The notes under the pieces were generated by a model. It did not search any database and was not told the DNA's origin. It saw only the letters and a list, made by a program, of their open reading frames with translations. From positions 28,196,005 through 28,260,004 of the forward strand of contig NC_053414.1 of NCBI RefSeq assembly GCF_016859285.1: 64,000 bases of DNA, in the 5' to 3' direction. Made by a program: the position numbers and the translations under genes. Each line of letters begins with the position of its first letter. Positions within the stretch are counted from its first letter, which is position 1. The DNA is from Xiphias gladius (lineage: Eukaryota > Chordata > Actinopteri > Istiophoriformes > Xiphiidae). Positions 12,907 through 26,100 of the stretch are shown here, piece after piece.

Positions 12907-14101
12907 TTACAGATTAAGGCAACAACCACAGCTTGTTTTGTTGCCAGAGGAACATGAGCATTGTTGTACTCAGGTATACAATACTTGACCAACATGCCAA
13001 GCAATGGTACTTGGTAGTTGGTCAAAACGGTAGTTTCGGTGGGATATTTATGAACTCTCTCCAACCTTTTATTTTAGTATTTCCATCTTCTAAACCATTA
13101 TAGAGTCTCTGTGAGGTATAATTTGAAGTACTAATATATATACACATACATACAACAGTTATAATAATTAATGATTTAACTATTTATTTATTTTGAAAAA
13201 AAAGAAAGATGAGAATACAACTCATTGTAGAAAATACTTTCAGTGTATAGCTTACATAACTTCTTTGGTATTGCTGAATTTCACTTTGATTATTGTCTTT
13301 GACATTTTTGGTATAAACACTCCATGTATTTCCTCTCTTTTGAGGGGTGGATGTAAACACTAAAAGTTCATGTTCATACCAAATACAACAGACTAATTCA
13401 GGAACAGGAAAACAATATCATCTACATACAGTATGTACTACAGTAATACACAGGGGCTGATGAAGATAAAAACAAATATTACAGTTGTTATGTTTTGGTC
13501 TAGAAACAACAACCCTTTGATTACAAAGTCAGGAGTACTAATGTCACAATCTTAGAAAGACTTTCAGCTGTCCCATTGTGGAGCATGTGATGTCACTATT
13601 CATGTATTTCTACTGAAAAATAGAGTTACATTCATATTCACTTTAACTGACAGAACAGAATGTAAACATCTCAAAATTGTTATGTTCAAATCAAAACATC
13701 TTGGAATTCCCTTTAACAGAAACAGTGAAACATGAGCATCCCAATACTCCAAGTTCAATCATTTGCATTTCAGCCCTGGTTTGGTCTGCTAACTCATCAA
13801 ACCTATCTGGGTCCCTTTGGCTTGCTACATGTTTCCCTCTTGTCACCTTGTTTAATCAGCTTGCTGTCACTGAGTGGCTGCTCACTTAGATAAAGTAAGT
13901 ATGAGAGGGTTGATGGCTGCACCAAAGGCTGCACCAAACTCCAGACTGAAGTGCTGATCCTCAGTTGGGTCAACAGAACGAGTAATCTTTTCGTACTACA
14001 AGATGGTTCAGTGTTAACATAAAAATATTATTTAGCAGAACTTTGTGCTATCAAACCTGAGAACCATTAGTCTGATTGCCAGCTTTGCACCATCGGAGTA
14101 C
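12907..14101. other. 3' flank of MATE copy B
   Basis: No coding sequence seen. The 3' untranslated region of copy B must start at 14101 and read downward. TTTATT words at 13067 and around 13180, AATAAA on the minus strand, are candidate polyadenylation signals. Confidence 0.4.
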
Positions 14102-17100
14102 TCATTTCAGCAGCTTGATGAGGAAGCTGCTGGTGAAAATTCCAGTGACGAGGATGACAACCATAACCAGCAATGTCAGTCCACGCCGTAAAACAAGTTG
14201 TGTTACAGAGAGAACACCTCCCACTGTAGTAGTAGTGGATTTATTCTTGTGTGGACCAGGCAACTCCTGGTATGAGTGATCCTCCTCAGTGCTCCCACAA
14301 TTGGATGCAATAGTGCTGACCTGGGCCTGGTTCTGATTCGTGTCTGGAAGTTTGAGGGAGAAACTTTAGTATTCACAATAAACTCCCCCACAAGGGATGT
14401 TTCAGTTAGTGTGCTGGTGTTTACCTGTATTTTCCATCCGGGCCATCTCTTTTTCCTCTTTGATCTTGACTCCTGCTCTCACAAGAGCCTGATCATAGAC
14501 ATTAAGAACAGTTGTTAATAGCATGTTTTAACCATGAATGGAGCTACAGACAAATTAAAAAATTAACAAGTAGCATTTTGATTGGTTAAGGGATGTAGGT
14601 GCGCACCTCATCAGCAGCCTTCTTCCAGTCAAGTTTACACACATATGTGATGAAGAAAATCGACTGCATTAGCACACAAATGGTAAGTCCTGTCCATAGT
14701 CCTATTAGAGAGATGTAAGAAGGGTTTTAATGGCTTTCTTGAATGTGACTTGAAAAACAGGAGACAGGGCTACATTATAATTGCAGGACATTATTGGTCT
14801 TTTCTTACCTAAAATTCCCAGGTTTGCTGCAAACATTAGGGACACACCAATGGGGAAGCCAATGAAGTAGTATCCCACCAGGTTACACAGAGCACCAACC
14901 AACTGTTTCCCTGCTCCTCTAAGAACTCCTCCAGCCACAGCCTGCGGACATCAAACAGATCTAGTCAAAAACATCCTGTTTGTCAATATCAGCTCTCTAA
15001 TCAGCTCTCAAAATTGTTGTTGAAATGGTTTCTCACCGCAGTGGCATCAGCAAGATGCACGAAACCAAATATAAACATGACGTCAGCAACCCTCTCTAAA
15101 ATGTCTCTAAAAAAGAGGCAGATAGAGATTCAGTAACTCTAATCTCTATTTATATATCTAAAAATATCTCAAACCAACTGAATAATATGATTAACACATA
15201 CTGAAATTAAGTTAATGTAAGACAGTCTGGACATACAGACAGAACAACTGAATAATTCTGTCAGTGCAACAAAGTGAAAGTGTTTTTTTTTTTTGGTTAA
15301 AGATTTTACTCACTGCTCTGAGGTGAAAATGTATCCAATGACATTTCTGGAGACGCTGAGACTAGCTCCAACAAAACATGCAATTATGACTGCAACAAGA
15401 AAAAGAAACAAAAAAACAAAATATATTGTCAAAAAAAGGTGTAAAGTGAATGAAAAAAAATGTTTAAAACAGTATACATATCAAAATCAAAGAGGAAAAG
15501 TGAAGAAAAGAACCCAGAGACATTCCAATGGATGTTTCAGTTCTATTCAACTGTATCACCAGATGACAAGTGTGATTAATACATCAAAACTGAGGACATT
15601 TTGGCATCAGTAATAAATCTATAATGCAATACAAACAGCATAAAGCGTGATTTTTAGTTAAGCAATTTCCGGATTTAATTGAATTTTCATATTTCCTGTG
15701 ATGGGTCAATAGTAAAATGAATTGAAAAACAATCAGTGTATGAGATGAGCATCCAATGGAAGTTTTCATAGGTGAGACCAAAAATTAATGAATAACAAAA
15801 TGTATTCCTAAGGTTTTGGGAACAACGCAAGACTATTTTTGGGATAGAGCTGCCATCTGTAGGTGACATTTACTCCAGCAGGTGTGGCTTTGAGGCCCAG
15901 AACACAACAGACCATAATGACCCAGACAGCTGCCTGATGATTACTCCATCAGCAAGTCAGAATCACATTGTTCTTGTCCTGATACTATATGACTTTTAAA
16001 TAAATAGCATAATTTCCTTTTCAAGATGCTTTTTCAGAGGATCTTTTCTCATATATTACTATGCATTTTCGGTTTTTAATGTAAATGTTTTAATGTGCGT
16101 CACGTGAATGTGTTGTAGCGGGTTTTTTGTGTTGATGAGACACTCGAGACCTATCTGTCCAATACTGTATATTGTAATAGCCATGAAACTATGGAAACCC
16201 AAGGTGTTTAATGTTAAATACATTTTTAAAAAATGTAAAAATATATAAATGAACCAACAATTTGTGAACCAATGCAAGGCGTTGGCCTGCACATTGGAGC
16301 GACTTAGGGTTTAGTGTCTTGCCAAAGGACACTTGAACATGTGGACAGGAGGGATCCAACCCAGAGATTAGTCGACGACCTGCTCTACCACCTGAGCTAC
16401 AGCCACCCTTTTAGACATTTTGACATACAAATGAAGTCCTATAAAACTCTTGGTATGAAAATAAGAATGATAAAATCAAATTTCATGATAATAACTTGGG
16501 TTTCAAAAACTATTGTTTTCAGTTATATATTTTACACAGTTTATGCATGTGATTATTTATGTTATAATTATTTATTCAAAACTGAACACTCTGGAGCTTC
16601 ATATGAAACCACTTCTACCACCACTCGGCCAAAGATCTGTATTGGTTCTTACATGCACAGATGATGGGGACTTTACATGACAACTTTGCCTGCTCTATGT
16701 TTCCTGCACCAAGAGCATTCCCAACCCGTACACTGGCAGCAACAGAGATTCCTAGTGGGAACTGTGGGAAAAATAGATAAGTTATATCCAAAAGTGTATT
16801 AAAGCTTTTCTTTAACTATAATTTAAGGGCCAAGGGTCAATGCACAAGCAGAAAATCGGCATTCATAATTACCATGTAAGCTACAACAGCCAGCTCATAC
16901 ATAATCGACTGAGCCCCCAGCTCAGCCTCACTAATCACACCGGCCAGGAATCCTCCCACCTCGAACATCCACCACTCCAGACAAAGCATGAGCATGCTGG
17001 GAATGGCCAACCGGATGAAGGGTCCCCAGTCCTGCAGACACTCAAGTGACCAACCTGTGGGTCAGGGGTCCGGATTTTAAGCGTTTAGAATACAATAATA

Positions 17101-20100
17101 GCTTTTCATTTAATTTATGTTTTCATTTTTCATTTCATGTTAGTGGTAGAATGGCCACATACTGATGTGAGATTTGTGCTTAGGAAAATCTATCCATTTG
17201 AGTTCATTATTTGATATTATTCATTATATATATTATTCTGCTGGTGTGTTTTAGAAATATTAAATTGGGCTTAAAGTTTAATAGAGCCCAGGTTGCAAGT
17301 GCCCACTCAATACATAATTAATCACATAAACTTATACTTCAAATCAGAAAAGGACCAGAATTAGTGTACTACTAGCAAATTATTGGTGGTCTTATACAAC
17401 AGTCTTCTGACAGATGATGGAACTTAAAAGTAAGTCCTAACTCTGAACGGCTACATCACCACTGTAACCTCTCCTCTCCAGTGCTTACAAAGTTATAGAA
17501 TGTTACCGAATTTGTCAAACATTACACACTGGAATGTTTATGATTGTCAGCCATTGTTGCGAAAGACTAAAGACTTGAATGATGAAAGAGGATGGAATTA
17601 GTAGACAGAATAAGAGCATCAATACAGTCAACCACATAAAAAGAAAACAAAACGAACACATTTTAATCAATTTCATGTGTTGGCCAAAAATGGGAAGACA
17701 TCTTACCTCCCCATGTGGCCTTGTGCAGACCCCTCCAGTAGATGTAAATGTATAAAATCACAGTCAGCAAATACTGACAGATAGCGTTGGCTGCTGCAGA
17801 TCCACTTAAAGAAAAAATTAGCTGATTTCAAAGCAAAGAAGGAAATGAAGAAACAGTAAAAAGCACTTGTTTCCGACATTCACATTTTATTCGGTGAAGA
17901 AACTAGGCTTTGTATACATGATGTGTTCAGATGGTCATTGAGTTCTAAAGGATGTTACTACATAATATCAAAATGAAAAGATAAAATGAAATCTATGTAC
18001 ATTGTAACACAGACAACATTTCTTTAATGTGGTTGTCATCTGTATTGTTGTTGAATTGGATTGGACAATTCTGATTATCAGTCTTGAACAGACCGATGGA
18101 CTGACCACCATTACTAAAGATGAGCAGTCATTCAGTCTATATAAGCAGAAATTAAAGCAAGTCTCCTTGTTTCCGCTTATAGGATTGAGTGTTATAGCAC
18201 ACTAATAATTATTTATAATTATTATGATGGAGGAAAAACTTACGCAACACCCAAATCCAGACGATAGAGGAAGATGTAGTTGATGATTGCATTGAGGACA
18301 TTTGCAATCGCTCCAGTTATAACCTGAGGCCATATAATGCTCTGTAAACCACAGCACAACCTAAGGTCATTATTAATTTGAATGTTTGTGTCAAGAAAGT
18401 TTGAGAACGTGAAAAAAAGTGTCACCTGATTTTGAAGATACCTCCCTTGCAGCTGGTACACAAAAGCTGCCTGCAGAAGGAAAACATGAAATTGCAACAA
18501 CAGTTACTTTTGCATAGGTGAAGAGAATATTTCAGCATGAGCCTACAGCCATGCTAGCAGCTCTATGAGGCTTTACTTAGGCCCAGTGGTGCCCTGTAAA
18601 TATTCAGACATAAACCAAAGTATCTGATAGATTAAAGTTTTGATCCAATGATGGTGCTTAATGAAATGTCTGAACCCAGTGTCATGATAAGCCATCCATT
18701 AGTTCTTGAGATATTTCAATAACAACCCAAAAACCTGCCGGATGTGCTACATGAAAAGTCGGGGGATCACCAAAGTCAGTAGGATTCATCCTTGGGGAAC
18801 CATGTCTGAGAATATCTGTACCAAATTTCATGGTATTTCATGGCAGATATTTCAGTCTGGACCAGAGTGGTGGACTGACTGACAGAGTGACATTGCCCTC
18901 CATAGATTCATGCTGCTAACATGGCCAAAAATTGAAAACCTCTTTGAGATCTGTAGCTATTGCATTAGTGTCTAGAATATACCAAACTCACCGGCAGAGC
19001 AGGCATGAAGATCTTCACATACAGCTGGGAGAGACTTTCATGCAGAAAGACAAGCAGAACAAATAATGTTTGCATGTGAAACTGTGGGTTTGAGACATAT
19101 GATTGTACATTGCATGTATGAGGTTATGAGTCAATAGGATTCATCTTTTGGTGAATGTCTTTACCACAGTTCATGGCAACTTTGACCCAAAAGTCAAGAA
19201 AGTTCACTCTGAACCAAAGTGTTGGACTGACCAACTGACCAGCATTGCTGTCCCTAGAGACAAGTTGCCTGTGTGGAAAACAACTGGATCTAAATCACTG
19301 CATGAATCTAACTAAACATTTCTTACAAGTCAAAAGTGGTTTTGTGAACTACTCAATCCCTTACAAACCTGAATACACTCAGGTTGATTCTGACTGATAA
19401 TGTGTCCCAGTTATGTTGTTCAGAAGTTGTTCCTGTTATTTCTGAACAATAGCTTATTGCTAATACAGACAAAAGTTTTTTGTTGTCCACAAAAGCTGCA
19501 TAGGTATGACGCCCTGCATGTATCAAGGGTAAAATCTGGATGATCTATGTGCATAAATGAATAATTTGTTCACTTAAATGAATAATTCATTCCCTAAAAT
19601 TAGTTATAGAAGTACTGCACACTTACACGTTTTTTGGGCTGCAAACTAAATGATATGAATGTACCGTGATGAAACACATCAGCGCTGGTATTGATATTGT
19701 CATATCTTACCAAAGTTATAAAAAGCGGCAATTCATGGGTTGAAAATGGCTCAACACGCCGTTTAATGTTTTATATCGTCCTGAAGCTTGTATCCACTGG
19801 GGACTTCTTTATGTCATGAAATTTATATTTATATCATTTATATCTTTTTCAAATATATACTAATCGAGACTCATCAATCACAGGAGTTTATGCTATTTTT
19901 GTTATTTTTTCAAAACTTTTTTTTTACTGAGGATGAAATCAAAAGCTCGAATTGATAAGGCTCAGTATCACCGTGGTCCTCCACCACACTAGTGTCGCTT
20001 CAGGGGATTCTGGAGGGGAAAAGACCTCCACCTCCACGGAGCCCACTAGCATACGTACCATTCAGTCACCGAGCAACTCCTGCTTCACACATCCTCAACC

Positions 20101-23100
20101 ATTTTAAAGTTGCTATAACCGTTACTTTTATATCAAAAATGGATCAAATGACTAAGTGTATGTAAAAGGGGTTACTTGTAGTGACAAACCCACAGAGAAT
20201 TACCACCCAACTCCGCAGGTACAGATTTTATGGGATGCAAATTTACTGTTTGGTTGATTCTCACCATTTTCATAGCAGGCAGCTGTACCTTTACCTGCTC
20301 AGCACCAAAGAGCAGATAGAAAAAAATAGCAAGTGGCTGGTGAACACAGTGGAGTATTTAGCATCTAGACAGCCAGATAGACTCCAAATGAAGCTAATGT
20401 TGCTCAGTACCTTCTAGATGTGTAAATAAGCAACTACTTGCTAACAAGTTTGCCATATCAAATTACAAACTGATAATATGTTGTGTTTACAGCTTGTTTC
20501 TGCTGCCCCCAAGTGGAAAAATAAGGTAAGTGTAAGTAAATTAATTCTCAAATTAAGAGCACTATATAATTGCATTCATTCCATGTCTACATTTCTAAAA
20601 GTGTAGTGTAATGGAAAATTTCAATACTATTCACATTTTACTATTCACCTTTTATGTTGTAGTTATATTAATCTATGGAATGTAGTTGACCTTCAGGGGT
20701 AAAAGGATGCCAGGCAGACAGCCTATATTGAATGGAAAGAATTGCCACCACAAATTTGGCGTTGTCGGCAGGATCACTCGTGCAAGAGGACTTCTGGGAC
20801 GCTCAGTGCTGAAGGTGGAAGACTGTATACAGCAAGAGTCTGACGACTCTAAAAACCTCAACCTCCTCGTCAAACAAGCGTAGAGAAGTGGTGACCTGAG
20901 GCCTGAGGACCGGGGACATCTCACCGCTGTGATCCAAGAAGAGACCTGGTGGCTTTTCACTTGTCTTTCTGGCAAGATAATTCATAGAGAAGTCAAGGTT
21001 CATGAACTAAAGGGAAAAAAGAAATATTCTCGCATTGTAGTTTGATACTGTGTATGACTGAAGAGTCACTAGGGCAGGTAGACGCTGATAAATTTTAACT
21101 GTCAGGGACAGAATAGTACTGGGTACATGAAGTATCTTTGAGAATATACAATAATTAGAGATTTTCAGGGCTGATCACCGCTAGAGAATATCAGATGTCT
21201 AGAGTGTTTTGGAATTTATTTCTGCAAAACAACAAAGAGAGAGAGTTTTATGAGTATACTATGGATTGTGTAAAATAAGTTTAAATAAATATAATTTGTT
21301 AAAATATAATACATAATCAGATTCACATAAATTAAAGAGTGTTAATTTACATTTTGAAGAGTTGCAGACGCTGCTACTAAATAAATAAATATCTGATTGT
21401 TCTGTCCCAGTCTAACTCCACGCTCCCAAAAGGTTTTCCAAATTTCAATTGAGATTCCAAAATGGGTTCCTTAATCAGTAGTAGTAAGAGACACAATGAT
21501 AATCCATGCCAAATTAATTCACCAAATGTTCAATATATGATTACTAATGACGGTCAACATACATGCAACCAACTGAAATTCTGGGTTGAGGATTGTGGTT
21601 TCCCAGCGACAGGCAGCATAAGCATCAAACATATCCAACTGTTAAGAGCCAAATTAGCAGAGAAAGAGAAAGATAGTCAGGAGAAAAATAAAAAATGCAG
21701 AAATAAAAAAGTGTTGCGGGCTGATAGGAAAGCTTATGCACACTGGATGGAGGAAGCGACAAGTAGGGACGCCAGCGACAGCAGCAGCAGGAGCAACCTC
21801 AGAATCAAACTCAACTACGGCCCGTTCGTTGACTCAGGGCAGAGACCACACTCTTGGATGGTCCAGCCCCATCAGCTCCTGTCTGCCAGGTAATGTCACC
21901 AAGCCACAACCGGGCTGGAACACCTTATGGGGAAGGGAGTTCCTCCCTGGCACGAGCAGCCAACAATGGGAAAGTTCATGAAGTAATGAATATGCCTATG
22001 ATGGAAGTAGCATCCAGAGAGGGAGGTACTCAGCTGATCTAAAGACCATGGACATACCAGGACATCAAAGAGGCAGCCAGTCTTTTTGCTTCCAGTCTCC
22101 AATGATGGCGGAGAATTTGCAAGTCAGCTCTTGACTTTCTGCCAGCAGTTTAGACCCAAAACTATTGAACCAAGACGCCTGTTGATGACAAAAATGGGCA
22201 AAGGACGGGCAAAGGTGTCTGCTAGTTACCCCACTAATGGTGCATTCAGGGACCTTGCCACCCACCTCTGTGACAATATCAGTGGGGCTTTCCCCTTGAG
22301 AATGGACATGACAAAGATTGAGGCCTGTAACCAAAAGGAAGAAAAAAATGTTGCAGACTCTCTCACCAGACTAACTGAATTATACACTACATACAGTGGA
22401 CTAAATGTGATCTCATTTCTTGTCGACTCTGGTTCCACTGAATCTGCTAACCAGTGTTCTGAATTCCACACAACACCCAAAACAAGTGCAAAGTAATCAT
22501 AAAACCGTAGAAGCATCGGGATAGCCCTTGATAGAAAAATTCACAACCCCACTGCAAAGCCAAAATGAACAAGGGTTTTTTTCTAAGCATGCTTTTTTAC
22601 TGTCTCCCTATGGTCCTGTACATCTGATGGGCAGAGATTTGATTTGCAAGTTGGGCATTGTGCTTGTGTCAACACCAGAGGGCATCATAGTCACCAGAGT
22701 GACATCTGAAGCCTCCTTTATGAAGCACCAGACAGCTTACTGTCTGATATGCTTATCAGTGGAAGCTTCCTCACACAGCACTCAGTTCTGTAAATGATGC
22801 ATTAACCACTACAAGCAGCAAATGTCACCAAAACCACAGACACAGATCACATTGAGCCACCAGACTTACACTGCACATCGTATGTTTCATTTGGACAGGA
22901 CAGAAATTATGAAGAGAAATTGTATAGAGAAATGACACACTGTGAGTGATCGCTGTTCGATCCCCAGCTCCTCCAATCTGCATGTCGAAGTTGCAAGATA
23001 CTGACCCACAATTGCCCCCGATGAATAATTTCTTTGAGAGTGTGTGTGAGTGTCAGAGTATATGTTTGTGTGTGAGTGTGAGAGTGTGTATGTGTGAGTG

Positions 23101-23112
23101 TGAGAGAGTATA

Positions 23113-23153
<41 letters not shown>

Positions 23154-26100
23154 AGAAAGGGCAGTATTCCTTACCCTGCTACTCTTCTTCCCTCGCCAGA
23201 AGATGGTCAGCCACATGACTGTGTTGCTGCCATAACTGGGGTGTGTTCACCCAGGAACACCCCTTGTGAACCCTGACCTGAAACTGTTTGTGGATGGATC
23301 GGCTTCTCACAATACCGAGACAGGCAAAAATCAAGCAGGTTATGCTGTTTTGATTCTGTGTACACTCTCATTTCAAGACTATTAATTGCCAACTACTGTG
23401 CGTAAGCAGCAGAACTCAAAGCACTGACTGAAGCATGCAAACTGGTAACAGGTAAAACAGCAACAATTTACACTGACAGCAGTTATGCACTTGGTGTTGT
23501 TCATGATTTTGGCACACTGTGGAAACACAGGAACTTTTTAACCTCATCTGGCAAACTCACTGCACAGCTCTGCATGCTTGATGCCATCCAGCTCCAAAAA
23601 CAGCTTGCTGTGTGTAAATGCGAAGCTCACACTAACAACATTGACCTTGTTTGACAGGGGAATGCAAAAGCAGATGCAGCTGCCAGGCAGGCTGCAAAAC
23701 AGACAATGACTGCTCGTTGTGTTTCTATACCTGATAACACACCTTTACTCCCACAGCTGACTTGCAGGAAATACAGTAGAGAACCTCTGCTGATGAAAAG
23801 ACACTCTGGAAGAGAAGCTGCTGCACATACACTGACGGTATACGGTTTGGACCAAACAACAAACCCTGTTCACCTAAATATCTTTTTCCTCACTATGCTA
23901 AGTCGGCACATGGGGAGGACCATCCAAGTGCGCAGATCAGGAACCTCAGTTAAACCTGAAGTGAGTGAGGTACGGTAACCCTCTAAGGCCTGCTTGTATC
24001 CCAAGCTTCAACAAAGCACACTTGAGGATTAGGGAGCGAGAGCGGTGAATAGGTGACGTACGATGGCACTACCTGGGCAGCCAAGGCCATGGTACCCGTT
24101 GAGACGACTGCGATGTGGACTGCGCTGGAGCATCTGAACTCTCCTCTCCTTTATGCAGTCATGCGCTTAAATCCGATGATATGCAAAGACCTTGGGATAA
24201 CACTCTACCTCCAACAAATGTTGAATTAACAGCCAATATGGCATTAACAGATTGCTATTATTCAAGAAAAGGTAGTGTGGATGTAGGAATGTTTGAGAGA
24301 AGTTGTACCCACACATCGAATATCACTCAATGTACTATATCCCCATTAGATAAGGCCTGCCTAGTAGGGAACAATGACCGTGTGACGAATACGCCACAAG
24401 CCTTATATCTGATTCACCTATGGCTGACAGATGGTGGATGTGTAGAGGCCAGAAATGTGTGGAAGGGGTTGTGTACCCAAGTAAGGCCACCCCACTTTAT
24501 TTTACCCCTCGCTGCCAATGACATCGGTGAGCCGGTACCGTACCACAGAGTTAAGTTGGAATTTGAGGAAGATCCCAGAGTATGGGTAGACTCTATTGGC
24601 GTTCCAAGAGGCATCCTTAATAAATACCAGGTGCAGAATAATCAATTGGCTGAATTTGTTGCATTCTTTTGTCCACACTGTATTAATGGTGCAAACACAG
24701 ATTGGATCAATTACATCTAATACAACCAACAGCGATTTGTATATTACACTAGAGATGGCAACCTCATAGATGGCCTGGCAAAATAAGATGGCCCTAGACA
24801 TGCTCCTAGTTGAAAAGGGTGGTGTTTTTGTTATGTTTGGTGATTCATGTTGTACTTTTATTCCAAACAACACAGCCCCTGATGGTTCTTTCACAAGGGC
24901 TATGACCAGGTTAGAAACATTGGCTAATGAACTAAAAGAAAACCATGGCCACAGTCAGTTTGCTGATGTTTGACTTGAGAAATTTTTTGGGAAATGGGGA
25001 GCTTATCTTGCTGAAATTGGAATTGTCATCCCTATCGTAGTACTGCTTTTTGCCATCCTAGGTTGTTGTGTATTTCCTAAATTTAGGGGACTGATTTTGA
25101 AATCCGTTTGCCAATATGTTAATGTGACAGTAGAACACACAAAACAACACAATTTGTTCCCAACAACAGATTGGATTCCACCATTTGATCAACACAGCTA
25201 TGATGATGATGACCTTGATGAATATGTTTAAAAGCTGCTGATGATGACTGCTGTTAATGATTGCCAACTTGCCTCATGTATATGTAATCTTTGAAAATTG
25301 TTGATTGTTTTACTCATATTACAATTCAAGTGTGTCCTAGTTGTATTCAAGCCTGTACTGGCTTGCTATAAGCCAGAGATCTGTAATCTTGTAAAAACAT
25401 TATCTTGCATTTTATTAACTATTCTATCCTTGGATGAGTTTTTTATTGGTTTTATTTTATGATGTCTTACATGCTAAACTGACCACAGACGTTTTAAGAT
25501 GAGTGTTATTTGTACAACATGTTTACACTACATGTTACACTATTCTTACATATACCCATGGTTGATAAGGTTAAAATTTTCTTTTTGTGTGAGCATAAAA
25601 CGCTCAAAAGGGGGAAAGGTAATGGAATATTTTAATACTATTCACATTTTACTATTCACCTTTTATGCTGTAGTTATATTAATTTATGGCATCCATTGAT
25701 TGCTCACTGTTCCACTGACATTCAGGGATAAGACAATGCCACGCAGACGGCCTTCATTCACTGCAGCTGCGATAGAACATTCCTATGTTGTGTGTCTTTG
25801 AACAGTTACACAGCACAGCACAGTTGTTTCGGAGATTAAATAATGACTGACCTGGCGACCTCTGGGCTCTGTTTGACAGCAAGTAGGAGAGGTTCAGTGT
25901 TGATGAGGATGGCCCAACAGGGAAAACAGGCCATGAGCAGAATCAGAATCCCTCTCTGGAGGATCACGCCCACATGCTTCAAGTTACCGCTCCCATACGT
26001 CTGCATGTAACAGGCAGACAGATACTCAAATAAGCAGAGTTGGAAAACACAAAATCACACCAATAACCAAGGGAAAGACTGGTCAAAGAAAGCTAAGTTG

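Larger units (their letters stand above)
20607..25822 (+). mobile_element. Endogenous retrovirus (gamma-type), decayed provirus in intron 4 of MATE copy B
   Basis: Order of parts on the plus strand: short 5' LTR, tRNA-Ser-type primer-binding site, untranslated leader, gag, a protease/reverse-transcriptase edge, RNase H, scraps before env, env surface and transmembrane parts, polypurine tract, 3' LTR. It is antisense to the host gene. Most of reverse transcriptase and integrase is missing; a SINE-like piece and a TG microsatellite occupy that place. gag and env are both broken by stops and frame changes, so it is inert. The first 70 aligned bases of the two LTRs differ at four sites, pointing to an insertion that is neither fresh nor very ancient. 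Confidence 0.88.

Noticed and set aside
16352-16399. A tRNA gene on the minus strand
   Set aside because: A and B boxes are present but no cloverleaf closes and the flanks match a dispersed SINE.
20803-21003. A missing MATE exon between exons 4 and 5 of copy B
   Set aside because: The frame there belongs to the retroviral leader; exons 4 and 5 join in phase without it.
20603-25826. Target-site duplication of the retrovirus (GTAG versus GTTG)
   Set aside because: Only three of four bases agree, and the LTR borders are inferred; not strong enough to claim.
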